In this document: positions 28,373 through 42,258 of the stretch, in pieces
How the letters are laid out: every line of letters starts with the position of its first letter
Position numbering within the stretch: the first letter of the stretch is position 1
Assembly: GCA_021234155.1 (NCBI GenBank)
Contig: JAJEKV010000049.1
Span: 2,321,487-2,385,486 of the forward strand
DNA length: 64,000 nt
Direction of reading: 5' to 3'
Source: Isoetes taiwanensis
Lineage: Eukaryota; Streptophyta; Lycopodiopsida; Isoetales; Isoetaceae
Made by a program: the position numbers and the translations under genes
Notes under the pieces: model-generated
The model's database searches: none
What the model was told of the DNA's origin: nothing
Seen by the model: the letters and a program-made list of their open reading frames with translations, nothing else

Positions 28373-31300
28373 ACATCAACAAGATGCAATTTCCAAGACT
28401 ATTTCCCCGAACAAGTATGCTGGACTCCTACCAGAGGAAGTCAGTCCATTACGTGGAAACAAGAACTTTGCTAAGAATCCGAGGATCCTAGAACGAGTTA
28501 GAATCCTCGTCATTTTGATAAGTAACACAAAGACGAATTGAATTTTCTTCTTTATACTGCATATCTTGTGAAAGAGTCTCAAGGCCTGATTTGGCCAAAT
28601 GAAGAAGTTATACAGCACTGGTATTGTGAACGTGCACGGGCCATGGATAAAGTATGTGGCCAAATTGAAAACAACCTGGCTCTTCTTGACTTGGGATTCA
28701 GAAAGGCATTCAGGGCCTTAGGAACATGTGACAAGAAATTTATGGCCTCTCTAAAGTTGCATCTGTTTCTGAGATAGGAGCAGTTGAACTAAGCCTTTCT
28801 GAATGGAAAAAATTATCCCCATATGAGAAGTTCAAGTAGATGCTTCTGGGGGTAACTCAAAATGATGTACCTGATAGATTTATGGAATTTGGAGTTCCAT
28901 TTATGCAGAGGCATGGATTTGAGGCAGGGTTTTCTGAACACTTCTTAACAAAATGGTTAAAGGAACTTGGAAGGGGGGAAATTTAGAGATTTTGTGCTGC
29001 AGTTTTTGAATATGCATGCGATGATCCGATAAATCTTTATTTCTTACGATGACCTTCAATTGTAACTGCAGGACTTGCCTGTGTCTATCATTGTACTCAA
29101 GTAGACCAATGGATATTGATGACGGCAATACTATCTCACCTACCAAGGGAGAATGACAGTCATGGAATGTAAGATATGCAATGAAGGAGGAGGTTGATGA
29201 TGAAGCTACCATGCTGTCAACTGAACCATGGGCTGGGGATTGTGAAATCGGCAAATTTCAATCTTGCGTACAAAAATTTGAAGGCTATGTTTTGGCAGGG
29301 TAACTCCTGTTTCAATATCAGGTAGACTTGTTACACATAACCATATAGTTAGTTTAACAGGTTTATTAATCACATCTAATATAAATTCTTCAAAGTTCAT
29401 GCATAACATATAGATGAGAGATGGTTACTTCTTCTTAGAGCAATCATGGAAACCTACGCTTATTTTGCCATAGATAACCTTTGGCTATGCATTTAATACT
29501 CTACCAGCACATATAGTACACATATCGTAACATTTAATTAGATAGGGTGTATGGCGTACTCTGTTCCTTGGGAGAATATGGATTAGTAATTGTTATCTGA
29601 AAACTAAAACTTTTATTCCAAGAATGAAGCGGGAAGCCTTTCGAAAAATTAAACTTAAGAATCTGAGTTTCTTATCTGTGCCCGCATAAGAGATGCATTG
29701 TGTAGAGCAAAACCCAGATCTTTCATGGTCATAAGGCATGAATGCGGGCATAAAACTGACAGGCCTAAGGCATAACAATGCAGAAAGGGCCTCATGCAAT
29801 CATCATATTTTGGATAAGATGTGCTAAAACGTTTTAAGATCTAATCACTAAGCTGGAACTACTCTTTTGCGGGGCCAGGGACGAAAATGGCTCACAGATA
29901 ACAGAAGAAAGAAATTAATGTCTGCAGGAGATAACTTAGGTCTATGAGACCAAATAATCCAATTGTCATTTAGGAACAGCCAGGAGCGAGTAAAATGCCT
30001 TATTCCCATTGTTCAAAAACATGACTAAAAAATGAAAGCTCAGTTACTTATAAATAGGGGAGAAGTGAGAAAAAGAAAGGGAATCCAATCTAACTTGCAG
30101 GCCAGTATGTCTCCACCACTTTGATTATGCCAATGATGGATCAATTTTGGAAAATAGATGGTAGAGTACAAAATAAGTTATGATGCAGTGGTTCATATAC
30201 TTTGAGAATGGGAGAGACCACATGAAACAAAGAATTGTAAAGGAATATATTAAACCACTGTAAATTAGCTATGGGCTTGTTACATCTCTTCATCCTGAAA
30301 AAGAACAGAACAGACTGACATCACTTGAGTATTAGGACTAATTCTTAGACTTTATTTGCAGATCAAATCTCACTAAATAAAGATGGATTTTAGAGGGGCT
30401 GGAAGGAAAATTTGGAAGAGGAGTTGCACTTGAACCAGAGGACCAAGACATTGCAAGAGCTTATCCCAGGCATAGAACTTGAACGTTTTGTGGATCATGA
30501 CATTGAGTACATAAACTCCAAAGTCTCTGGCGTGCTCATCCCTGTGCAAACTTTGGAGATGAGATCTATGAAGACCAAACAAGCTATCAGATAACCAACA
30601 TATTGCAAAGAGAGTCTGATCATTATCAATTAAATTACTTATGCACTAATTTTTATTTTCTTTGCTACTCACTGGACTTTACTCACATCTTTCAAGCAAA
30701 TCTCGTTGACTGCAGTCTTTATCACATGTCAAAGCATGGAAATTGCAATTTGTATCTTTAGTCAATTATCCACCCCGTGAGCTTCTGGCAGCTGGTCATT
30801 AGACCACTGCTTCAACAGAGTCACAAGCAGGAATTATAGTTCTACGAAGTTGACCTTATGACTTTTTGCATGGTATCTCTTAATGTTTGCACATTTCATA
30901 GAGCACATCATACATGGAATAAGATAATTGGCTGCAATTTTGAAGATGCAGAAGATATCACTGTATCCAGCATATTCTGCAAGTATTGCCCATACTAAGC
31001 TTTCCATTCTTCCTTGTCTTCGAAGTATGGTTGCACGGCGCTGTGCGTAGATATGCATGGTGGAAAAAAAGTCTATCATAAACTTTTAACTATCCATTCC
31101 TCTTCCTTTGAAAATTGGAATGCATATTTGGTGGCTTAAGTGTCCAAATGCAGAGCTGAAAATTTTCTCCCCTTTTTTTATGTTCATACAGCGTATCATA
31201 TTAGCTTCTATGTTCAAACCTTAGTTCTTAAGTTCTAAGTTTCTTTGTATTTACCAGATAAATGTTATAATGATTTCACTTACTCAGTTCTACATGGTTT

Positions 31301-32156
31301 GCAGGCTGCAAATCTTCAGCAGCTTGCAAGGTTAGTTGCAGAAGCAGTTTCTTTCCTTCCAGGTAGTGCTCCAAACAGCATTCAACACTGATATGCTTTG
31401 TCAATCTATTTGTTATGTGAACGTTCTTGCTTCAGGCATCAATGTTGATATTAACGAAAAATATCACGAAAGACAGCTGTTGGCTGTGCATACGAAGATC
31501 AGTTTGCAACACCTAAAAACTCGGTATGATATGTAGACCCTACATCTGCTACCTGTCCAATATCAATCTGGAAGATTTCTTATGGAAGTTCCTAGAAATT
31601 AGCATTTCTGCTGTAAAGAGGGATTTACACAATAGTAGCATGGATATGGATACAGGTGACGGCCAAGCACATATTATGGCCTTATCCCTTTTACTGTCAT
31701 TGTGGACCACAGTCTTTAATGATTTGAACTAAGTATTTGAAAAGCTGATTTGTATTATCTGCTAAAGGAAGCTATATTGTGTAACAGTGCGGTTGAACAG
31801 CTCGTCGGCAGGAACTTGATTTCAGGGCAACATGGTTTAAATATGTTAATAACAGTTATTGAGCAAGAAGGCACGCTTCATTTAGTTAGCATAAAGTTTT
31901 TTATCAAGAAAAATGGTGACCACTGGCTGTCCATTAAAAGCTATATTGTGGTTGCTCACATGAAAGAAATTCCTAATGCAGATATTGAGATCTCCACTGG
32001 CTCTGCTGGTGAGGATAATGGACTTGAATGTACAAAGATAACAGCTTTACTTGTGAATATTTATAATGAAATCCTGGAAGTGACAACCCGAGCTGTCCAG
32101 AGTGACTTGGAGTTTCATCTTGGATTAAGACCCATCATAGGTTTACTAGTTTCACT
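28373..32156 (+). pseudogene. inverted, decayed genomic copy of the middle of MIP2
   Basis: This segment matches the reverse complement of about 49,513-43,793 of the MIP2 gene, exons and introns alike; for example the intron motif GGGACGAAAATGGCTCAC is kept near 29880. It is therefore a segmental inverted duplication, not a retrocopy. Exon remnants include RARAMDKVCGQIENNLALLD (28640), YCYLSNINLEDF-type sequence near 31560 and the LTRAVQSDLEF-type stretch near 32090. A junction near 30057 joins sequence equivalent to 47,935 directly to that equivalent to 46,060, deleting about 1.9 kb including exon 8 and most of exon 9. Stops and frameshifts occur in each remaining exon. It has no promoter or first exons and ends 90 bp before the AIRIM-like gene. 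Confidence 0.9.
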
Positions 32157-32245
32157 ATGTGCAATAGTTATTGGGATTTGCACTTTATTCAATTCCATTG
32201 ATCTAATCCCATTTTGAATGTTAAAAGCATGTCTAACTTGTTAGG

Positions 32246-32845
32246 TTACTCTTGCAAGGCTTGAAACTCAGAAGTGAAGCCATACTCATCTCGATACATG
32301 ATATGTAGGCTTTCCAGGCCGTTGATGCAGTCGTTTATGCTTGGACTAGAACCCATTCTCTGCTGAGCATGTTGACTAGTAGGCTGAATCTTCTCTGATT
32401 TCAAAATATTGCAACCATCACGCCATATCTTCTCCAGCAACTTGGATGTCTTCTCCAGTTCACATCTAAAACAATGTAATTAATGTAAAAAGTGCTCCCA
32501 TTCCAGCACAAGCAGGAAAAACATGCTTACAGAGTATCACGCATTGAACGAAAGATAATCTCTAAGGTCTCCAGCTGCTGGGCAACCAATTGGTTTTGTG
32601 CAAACTCGGCCTTTCTTAGAATGCCATAATTTTCCTCATTCTCCAGTATCTGTTTCCCAATTGAAAATATTGAAACTGGGGACAATTTCCCATATTGATG
32701 CATGAATACCTACTGGAAGTCTGTCAAGTATTGCAGATGCATTGTTGAACTGACGTGAGAGACGGCTGCTGGACGATTGCCACTGATTTATGGCATCCTG
32801 AGACCTCCGGTACTGCTGTTCAAATCTCTTCATAATCCTTTCCAT
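32246..32845 (-). CDS. AIRIM/C1orf109-like protein (DUF4477), three exons
   Basis: The coding exons are 32845-32714, 32649-32531 and 32465-32246, joined by GT-AG introns of 64 and 65 bp, giving 156 residues. It begins MERIMKRFEQQYRRSQDAIN, continues ASAILDRLP, ENEENYGILRKAEFAQNQ and QQLETLEIIFRSMRDTL, and ends with LEKIWRDGCNILK, SPSINDCINGLESLHIMYRD and EYGFTSEFQALQE. The pattern matches the family of Arabidopsis At5g43822 and human C1orf109/AIRIM (DUF4477), in which PSVxDxLxxLxxLxxxYxxEY is conserved. The human protein works with the AFG2 AAA-ATPase in 60S ribosome maturation; the plant role is inferred. The C-terminus is about 40 residues shorter than I recall for relatives, perhaps because the adjacent MIP2 duplication cut it. 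No frameshift is seen. Confidence 0.65.
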
Positions 32846-35800
32846 ACCGCTACTCGAATTTCCGTCCTTCCAATTTGGTAGGGTTTACCGTAAACAACTG
32901 TGGGCCTAAAAACATTCCAGAACCCAAGCTGGGGTTTTTCCCCATTAGGGTGCAACCCCATTGAGCCCAAACATCGTGTGAAAAAAAGGGAGAGTGATTC
33001 ATGGGGTACATGGGGTACAATCATTTGGGGTGTGTTTTGATTTTTCGTGGCCATTAGATCATAGCACAATTTGGGGAATATTCCCAATGCATCCATATGA
33101 TCCGTTCCCTCAAAGTCAAGATGGGGTCAAACAGCCCCATGTTGACCCGATTTGTAAGGGGGCAATTAAAAATACAAATCCAATGATTATCATTCTCACA
33201 TCAAGCGTACAACACAGCAAGCATGCAATATAGCAAACTGAACTACTCACAACAAACCTTTGTTGCTTCTATTTCTTCAGAGGAATTGAACCTCTGTGTT
33301 TCACCAGAAGACAGAGCAAAAGAAATACATGCACAACAGAAAACAGAGCAACACCGACAGCAGAGCAAACATACCCTAAACAAACACACAAGAAACAGAA
33401 GAATCAATCCAAGCTTGGCTGCAAATCGACCTTGCTCCATTGCTCAGCGACAAGCCTGCCGGAATTAACAAGGTCGGAACCTAACAGGGTTTTCCTCTGT
33501 GGAAACCGCATTTCTTACTGAAACACTGCAGAAGAAGCAGCTAAAGCCCTGTGGTCGCCGATCTTGCTATGGTATGCCCTAAGGAGCGTGGCTTAAGCCT
33601 GCAGCAAGACGCCAGAAACCTGGCTATGGCTATGACCGAACATGCAACTGCAGCTGAGGCCTGGCCGCCTCCACAAGACCCGTCGCCGCCTTCCTACAAG
33701 AATACCATGCTGACAATAAAAAACATCTGAAACCTTAGATGCTCGCGTTTGGAATCCAGGGTGCCACCGTCAGCTTATACGGTATTCTGATACGAATACC
33801 AAAAATAGCCTTCATAAATCTTAGGTTATAAAGATACGGTTTGTGATGGGACAACCATATTTTAAGGCATCGTGTGAAAAGGCCCTAACTACATTGAAAA
33901 TTCATGCTTCTAAGTTTTGCAAAGACGGTAAAAAACCCCAGAACCTAAAAACATTCCAAACCCAGACTGAGTTTCCCCCATTAGGGTGCAAGCCCATTAG
34001 GCAAAAGATAGCCCAAACTTAACAACTACATTGCAAATTCATGCTCCTAAGTTTTGCAAGGCGTTAGCAAACCGGTGCTTTATCAGTTTCCTATGGGTCA
34101 TTATTATGGGTTGCTTTCTCTTATTATGAAATTGTGGCCATTGATTTGCATAATATTCCTACATTTATTCCCTCTCTTACATTCTCCACGTCCGCACAAA
34201 TCTGTGATGGGGTCAAACGCCCTTTCTCATGTCAGCATATATGATTCTCAAATCATTGCAACAAGTCAATATGCAAGTCGAAATAAGTATGATCTTCTTA
34301 ACATTCAATAACAGCACTAGCTTCACAGAATGCTTCCTAAGAGGATTTGAATCCCCTGCCAGAGTAGGCAGCACCATAAACCTTGAAACCAAAGTTTATC
34401 GCCATTACATATAAGGCATGCTTATGATCATGCAAAACAAGCCACACATATGAACGAAATGAGATTAATTCTGTTTATTCTCACTTCTGCTAGAAATGCT
34501 TGTCCATATCAACGCGATCCCTATTTCCTATTTCGGCAACCCAAGTGTACATGTTGGCCACGAGATCCATCCGAAATCATGAAATCCGGCCTCCCAATGG
34601 CATTTTTTTCATCTCTACATATTGATTGCTTTAGATAACCCCCCAAGTAAACCAAACAGAGATAATAACACCTGATGCATGATAATAACATGAAATGTCT
34701 CTGTACTCCGAAAAGAGTTAATACATGCTGCATAATAATAACATGAAATGTCATGCTCTAGGATCTCTATTATCCAAAAAGAGTTATTCACAATATTGAA
34801 GAAAAGATCATACCAAGCATCGTAGTCTTGTCGTTTTCATCAACAGAATCCCGTAAACATTAATATGTTGAGTGCATAATGCAATATAGCAATTAACATG
34901 ACTTGATAACTTGTATATACTCAAGAAAACATCACCTACAATCCTAGCGAGATTGTTGTCTCTTAGACCCTTTTCACATGGTCGTCTTATTTTTAGAAGT
35001 ATCCAATAGGAGTATGCCACTTAAGCGAAAGAAAATAAAGTTGTTTTCACACTATAAAAAGTAAGACATGTCTCATTTAGGTCCGGTAAAGGAAATGGAG
35101 TCTTATTTTGTACCGAGGACTTCACCCGCTATAAAATACGACACCACTTATTGACCTGATGATGGTTCACACACTAGTGTTTGTTAGTGTCTTATTTGTA
35201 TAAGACTACAAAATGCACCTTGTAGTACAAAAGCAAATTATATATCTGTGTCTCATTTTTGCTTTGGAGTCACAAATAATGTCTTACATGAAATGGGACA
35301 TCCATAGTTTAAGACATTGTGTGAAAAGGGCCTAAGGTACATGGCTACCGTCTTTTCATTTCTTAGCATTCCCAAAAGCACTAAATATATTGCAAGTGCC
35401 AATAGTCCTCTAGAGCAAGGTATAGTGATCATATCTCTATGTAACAAGTCCTGTTGTAGACCTGTAACTTATTAGACACATTTGTCATGAATTTTTAGTG
35501 CTCTACTCTATCAACAAACAGGGAAATGAAGGTATTGTTTGCAACATAGGGTTTCAGAACTATAGAAAATTGGGCCTATTTGTGCAGGTCGATTTTGCAA
35601 ATGTAAACCATCGGCGCAATTTGTTCAGATCATTTTGTTTGAGGCTATGACGGAATCGAACGGTGGGGCTAATTTGTGCACTTCTTATAGACAGGCTATG
35701 GCAAAGCAGATCTAAGTTACCTATATCGGGGGGGGGGTTAATAAGCCCCGTTGTAATAACTCATTGTTATTTTTGTAAACTACAGAAGTCTTTTTGCCCA

Positions 35801-36009
35801 CTTGAAAGAATCTTAAAGTCAAAGGATACATGCTGCGACAAGAATGCCAGCAAGAGTTGCTCCATTCTGGATAGCCTTTGCTGCTTCATGAACAATGCCT
35901 CAACCTGGGAAGCCTATTGAAATAAACATGACAACTCTGTCCTAAAAATCAAATGCAAAATGTCTTGCCACACGACATTACTCCATTGAGAAATTAATAT
36001 CATGACATT
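32846..36009. other. no gene; dispersed repeat copies
   Basis: A repeat near 32890-33130 (AAAAACATTCCAGAACCCAA, CCCCATTAGGGTGCAACCCC, GATGGGGTCAAAC) recurs near 33940-34220 in the same order, and the phrase TGTGTGAAAAGG(G)CC recurs at 33870 and 35320. These look like parts of one non-coding transposon family. Short frames elsewhere show no domain. Confidence 0.5.
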
Positions 36010-36345
36010 GATCATAATGAATAGAATAGAATAGATTTTTTAACGTCCACTGAGACCAATAGGTCATGGGACCCATACAATGGGCTAGTACGATCATTAC
36101 TACTAGGATTAATAGTGTAACTACTTGCATACAAATTAAAAGGATTAGATGAACAAAATAAGGTAATTCTCTTTATATCCCTAGCCAGTACCAAACCCCA
36201 GAGCGTGTGTCTTACACTAAGACAATTCCTCCATGTACCAACTCTATAGGTCACTCTTACACCATCATATGAAGACACAACTCTACTTATGTTTACACAG
36301 TGCATGGTCTTCGCGATCGATAAAAATCAAATCAATTCAATTCAA
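36010..36345 (-). mobile_element. LINE/SINE 3' end with ATAGA tail
   Basis: GAATAGAATAGAATAGA is followed by TTTTTTAACGTCCACTGAG and GGTCATGGGACCCATACAA. The tail unit equals that of the LINE ending at 55,621 (TAGAA), and the AACGTCC word after the tail is shared, so this is a 5'-truncated relative. Confidence 0.6.
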
Positions 36346-38805
36346 TTTATGCAAGGCAACGTCGAGCACACGTTTTTTAGAGGCATACGTCAATGAGTCA
36401 GGACAAGATTTGTGTTTTGCATTTCGTCAACCTATTTTTAATTGATGTGCTTAACTACTTCTAAGGATGACATTTTGAGCATAAGTTTTAGATCTGTCCT
36501 TCTAAATTTTCATCTTTAGAGGTAGATTTTACTCCCCACCACATTCATTATAAAGCATTGTTTTCTCTCCAAAAATCCATAAATGCAAAGTTAATATACA
36601 TTGGCGATACTATCATTAGACAATTTCAATAACAAAAATAAGCACAAAAGCAAATAATGTCCATTCCTGCCAATATCAACATACGATGTTGTCGAAGTTG
36701 CATATGGACATTAAAGGCCGAGTAAAAACACATCCCAGAACATTAGCCCGCAACGCCGGGCACACATTTACTAGCCTACTTAATGTTTTTGGAAGGGTGG
36801 CTTGTTTTTCTTTGGCCATTAATGGATATCAAAATCCGGCCAAAAAGCAAAATTTTGCGACCAGAAAATTATGAGCCGGAAAATATATTTTTTCCAATTT
36901 TTTCTTTAAACTTTCCCAGTCACATAAATTTTCAGTTTTTTTTTTTTTTTTTTTTTTTTTGCGTTACAGGTCGGTAATGGCCCGTTATAGGGCTGGTGGC
37001 GATGCCTTGGAAAATGGCTATGGCCATAAATTAATCATGGCCAAATGGGAAAGAGTTTATAGGGTTTTTGAGTCCTCCATCTTTGAGTTTGCCCTTCACA
37101 TATCTATTCTTTATCTGTGAATTTCAGAGAGCATGTAGATCCTTCAGCAACGGAGATTCTAGACAAGACAAGAAAGGGCATTTTGAGAATCCAAGAAAGC
37201 ATCTGGGTGGCTACAAGAGCTATTTTGGTTTTTTTCAACAACAAATAGCCAGTAGTCACAAGCAACGAATGGCACATATTGAAATTTCTGGAGCAAATGG
37301 TTCGATTGAAATTTTTGGAATAAGCAGTAATTTTGGATCTCAGGCGGGGCATTTCTTAGCATCATGTTTCTGAAGTTTATTGTCCAGCAAACCTGTCGAG
37401 CTTAGGGTTTGTAGTGCACGCTGTTACTTTTGATTTTCCCACCAAAGGGCCGAGTGTTTCTTGCTTGATCGGGAGCTATGAAGGAGGATCACTTTCAATG
37501 TCTTTTAACACAATTTGGGCAACATATATAGCATGCCCGTCCACTCTTTGGAAGTAGTCTGTCCTCTTGGAACCATTTCTTGATCTCAACCTTTAACTAG
37601 ATTCATTATTTTCTCATTCATTCAACAAGAAATAACTCCTCTATTTGTGAGGTAATTAGATGATTGAATAAAGCTTCTCTATTTTCAGGTCTCTTATTCT
37701 TCTAGAAATGGCAACATATCTGGTTTGGAATATTGATCTGGTGATTGAATGATGTTTTTTTATTTTCACCACCTCCTAATTCATCTCTTCATTGATAGGT
37801 TTATATGATGATAGGTCTGAGCTTTGCACGTTTTTATCTCTGCTAACAAGTTTTGTGCACCACACATTTTCGTTTTTGTGGAGCATTTGTATTTGGAAAC
37901 GTGCTACCAACAGGTAGTTTCCAGCTGGAAATCACCGATTGGTGGCACATTTTGAAACGTAAACCACGTGTGCCCTATGATTTCTGGACCTATGATTTCT
38001 GGGCAGGCATATTCTCCAAGTCAGAAAGACTGTTGTGAGTTTCACCAAAGCATAGCAGCACAGCATTTACATAGGCGATCATCGGCTCGTTTACAGAGGG
38101 GCGATCATCGGCAGTGTAGTCCAAATCTGACTCTTCTGGGAAAGCACAAATAGTAGTGAAAAAGTGGATTATCTGTCTCAGGTATGGAAGGAACGCAAGC
38201 AGAAAAAGGATCTGTCATTGTAGCTGCAGAGTCAGGATGCATGTAGCTTCGTCTCTAGCTTTATCTATATTTAAAGAATTGGCTTTATCTTTATCTTTAT
38301 CACTGCCTCCAGGAAACAACGGCTTTGAAGCCTTCAATGGATTTGTGGAAGACATGGGCTCAAATAGCCCATGCCAAAAATGCCAGAAATGCAATCACGC
38401 ATCACCACATCAGCTCACAGTATGCTCACAGTAGAGCCCTTCCTCCACTTGAAATGATATCTACAGTGGGATGTTTCTGTGTTGATATCTGCAGCGGCGC
38501 CGCTTAGAGTTGGTAAACAAAAAATTACCAAGAAATAATAATACAGGCAAAAAAGCAGAAATCGTAGGGTACCATGATTTACGAATCTAAAAACGTGAAA
38601 CATGCACATAAGGTATGTAGTTAAATTTTACTTGCAACTTTGAAGGCTTGGAATCCAGTAATTATGTTTCATTTGCATTTTTAAATTAGGCATAGGCACA
38701 AGGTTTAGGGTAAGATCCGTTAAAGCAGGGCTGCTTGTAAGGCATCAGAGTTTGGTAAGGCAGCAGGTAAGCATTGGTTTTTGAGGTGCATGTCTGAATA
38801 AATGT
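36346..38805. other. no gene recognised
   Basis: Contains a T24 tract (about 36,937-36,960) and, at 38,265-38,305, a CTTTAT tail like that at 21,815, which marks another insertion. Frames up to 101 codons lack domains. Confidence 0.5.
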
Positions 38806-38896
38806 ATTTGTATTGTATTTGTATTTGTATTTGTATTTGTATTTGTATTTGTATTTGTATTGTATTTTGCATCTTATCTTATCTTATCTTATCTTT
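38806..38896. repeat. (TATTTG)n and (TCTTA)n microsatellites
   Basis: About eight TATTTG units followed by TGCATC and four TCTTA units; likely tails of inserted elements. Confidence 0.9.
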
Positions 38897-39116
38897 AAGC
38901 TAATGTGTTTTCATATTGGAAGTATGCTGGTTGATTCAATGTGGACAATGCTTTAAGCTACATATATTTTGCCTAAGATGCTTTGTGGATAGTTGCGTGT
39001 AATGCAGATGCTAATGAGCTAAGAAGTTCTTGGCCTGATTTAATAACATATAGGTTTAATTATAGGGTTGTTTCAGTGAGGAATGCAATGATTTTTCCAT
39101 CGTATTTCAAATTCAA

Positions 39117-39238
39117 GATGCATAGTATTCTATAAATATGAGGAAAGGTTGAATTGCGTAAATAATGACGTGGTAAGGATGCATAATATTCTACAAATAT
39201 GAGGAAAGATTGAATTGTGTAAATAATGACGTAGTAAG
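39117..39238. repeat. 61-bp tandem duplication
   Basis: Copies at 39117-39177 and 39178-39238 differ at a few bases; each contains ATATGAGGAAAG and AATAATGACGT. Confidence 0.85.
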
Positions 39239-41815
39239 GATGCTTTTGTTATTGCTTTTGATTTTTCTGTTACTAATTTCTAGGAGTATCGTCAATCATT
39301 GTCGAGCCATGTTTTCTCGTATAAGCGAATATGAAAGAATAATATTGTGCATAAATTTTACTTCCATAATTGTTCTTTATCTACAATTTAGGATCATGCC
39401 ATATCTTAGTTCAGAAAAGCAGCAGAGAAGTCTTATCCAGAGCTTTCCTTCATTGCCTGTCAAATACAAGGCTTGCTTGCAAATGCAAGCCCAAGAGGCT
39501 TTTCCAGCTTAAATGTGGTGAATACCACTTCCAAGAGATGTAGAATGAGTGGTTCGTGCACTGAGTATTATTTATTCAATGGAGATCATAATCTTTACAT
39601 CATCTACAGTGTTTTATACAAATTGGTTTTTAAAAGTAAAGTACATTTGATGTACACGGGGCTTGCTAAACAACTATAAAGTAGGATGAGGTCAATGTCA
39701 TTTGATGTCCTTTGACATCTCAAAAGATTATACCTCAGCATTCCTACTCCAAAGTACAAGCATATCTATTTTGGAAACATTTGAAGTCCCAAATGGAGCT
39801 ATAAAATATGTAAGCATGAAAACATATGTAAATACCCATGAATGTAAGCATGATAATATAGGCGCACATTCATGGATTGCTTATTGTTTTACGTTTGCAT
39901 GATGAAATCAATTACACTCTCATTGAAAAACCTTTCGATTTTTTTACCAGTTGGTCTTTGATTGATGTTACTTACATAATGCATATAAAAAACTATACCG
40001 AAGTTAGGGGAAAGTACTCAATTGTTGTCAATATCAACGAAATCGACTCAATGTTTATCTTAAGAATCCCAGATCTATTACACTCATTGACAAATAACAC
40101 ATACAATTGGTAGGTTCTTAGTTGGAAAGCTTTAAGCATGGATGCTTACAAATAATGGGTAAGAGCATGCTAGGGTGTACAACTTTTGGCACCTCCCAAA
40201 GTACATACTCTGAGTACTTCAATAGCTAAGTACTTTTCTGCTTTTCTTCTCATCGTAGTCAATTCAAAATTTGGAAATACAAATGGAAAATACATCAATC
40301 CTCAACTTAAGTAAAGATATTGATGTTCAAATCAAGAAAGACTACATTCACATTCAAACTCTATGTCTAATAAGACCTTAGCAAGCCCATCAATGTACCC
40401 AGTGTTTAAGTACCTTTTTGAGTACTTTCTGAGCCCCCAATAGGTACAAAAACAGACACATCCTAATATGCTCTCACCCAAAATATATAACTGGTCCTGG
40501 TAGGCTTTTAGTTATAAAGCCTTTAAGACACATCCCAACTTATCCATCTTATGCTTGGAAGACACATTTGCTAGCAATTTGGGTATCTAATTCCACATGA
40601 AACTTTTATCTTCAAGGCTATTTAAAATTATATAATACGGCTGCGGAAAACTAGCAACTTTCATTAGCGTGTATTAGACATGATACCAAACCACACTTAT
40701 ACCATTCAAATTAGCTACTCTAGGCATCACATCAGGGGTCTTCCATGCTGGCCGGCTTATAAAAACATGGTTCAGATTGACCCCTGTAATGTTTCCAGGC
40801 TTGGAAAGATTGTTCATGATGTGGAGTTGATAAAAGTTAGAGACATGCTGATTTTGGATAGCGTCATGCTTTAATAGAAATACTTTTTCCTAATGGGCAA
40901 TGCGATCAAAGCTACTATGGTTGAATCTCAAAAAATTATACAGGACATGAACTGGATGGGACCAGTCTTGCATAGAGCTCAAATAAATACATACTCTTAT
41001 TTATGCGCGGGCAACGTTGGGCACACGTTTACTAATAGTACTTGGGGAGCAAATTTTTTTCTCCAGCGATGGCGCTTGTTGCTCAAGCCTTCTTTGGCAA
41101 TGGCAGTCCCTGCATGCTGGTCTAATGAAACACATCTTGTACAGACAATAACCTAGAATCAAAAGCCATTTCCCCTTTCTGCTTTCTATTTCTTCTGTCG
41201 GCCTTCCTCTGTAGCGAGCTTCTTATGCAGCGGCCAAAGCTCTGTTGAATTTGTTTTTTAGGGTTTCTGTAGATTAGAGCCATCTAAATCTTATATTTGC
41301 TTATATTTGCAGGCATGTTTTTGTTGGGATTCTTGCACAGGCATTTAATATTTTGAAATCTTGTGGAATTTGGGTCGCAGGATTTCAAGCTATGGCCAGA
41401 TTCAAGCTTTTGCTCTGTTATGCCAGTATTACTCTGTTTTTGCAAGTTATCCTTCTTTCCTTTCCTTTACTGCCCCTTCCCTGCGTAAGAGGATATGACC
41501 ACAGAGGAAGAGCACTCGAACTTAAGATCTGCCCGACACACAATATTTGTTAGAAGAAACACAGTATTGGTAGCAGAAACAGGGTATTGGTATGGGCATG
41601 GAAAAGCAACAGAGTATTCGTAGCAGGCTGGAAACCAGAGATGCAGAATGGTAGACTCAACTACCATTCTACAATGGATTCGCGTGCCATGTGGCAAAGC
41701 CTATTAACACACAACCAAAATTGGCAACGCAACTACTCTATTGTAAAAGCTTGACTAGTGATGAGAAGGATAACACCCTGGAACAAGGGTGTTATGCCGT
41801 CTTATAATAAACGAG
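39239..41815. other. no gene recognised
   Basis: Short frames without domains. CGGGCAACGTTGGGCACACG near 41,009 resembles CGCAACGCCGGGCACACA near 36,755, another dispersed repeat. Confidence 0.5.
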
Positions 41816-41938
41816 GGTCCGAGGCTCGAGTTTTTCATAGTAGGGCATAACACCCGGGTCCGAGGCTCGAGTTTTTCATAGTAGGGCATAACACCCAGGT
41901 CCGAGGCTCGAGTTTTTCATAGTAGGGCATAACACCCG
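41816..41938. repeat. 41-bp tandem repeat, three copies
   Basis: Units start GGTCCGAGGCTCGAGTTTTT at 41816, 41857 and 41898, nearly identical, each ending GGGCATAACACC. Confidence 0.95.
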
Positions 41939-42152
41939 AGTTCTAGAGAGTTATCCGCCTTAACAACCTGGCCCCAGAGGTTTATGGTGGTTTTTTGTGG
42001 TGGTTTTCATAACAAGCTAGGTATTTATGGCCATTTGGCATAACAAATTAGGTGTTTATGCACTTTTTAATGTGTTACTAGTAGGTAACACCATTGCGAC
42101 CAATGGCTGAGATCTGATCTCAGCATTAAAACTTGAAGACCATTGTGATGAA

Positions 42153-42258
42153 TAAGGTTTACTTTGAGATGAGCAATGACAAGACTTTGTGATGATAAGC
42201 TAACCTTCATCTAGTAAGGTTTACTTTGAGATGAGCAATGACAAGACTTTGTGATGAT
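42153..42258. repeat. 62-bp period duplication
   Basis: TAAGGTTTACTTTGAGATGA begins at 42153 and again at 42215; it lies just beyond the 3' end of MIP2. Confidence 0.9.

Noticed and set aside
28538-28777. Independent small gene
   Set aside because: It is an exon remnant of the inverted MIP2 copy; the same peptide occurs in the intact gene at about 49,250.
41816-41938. CRISPR-like array
   Set aside because: Three head-to-tail 41-bp units without spacers in a plant-type genome; a simple tandem repeat.
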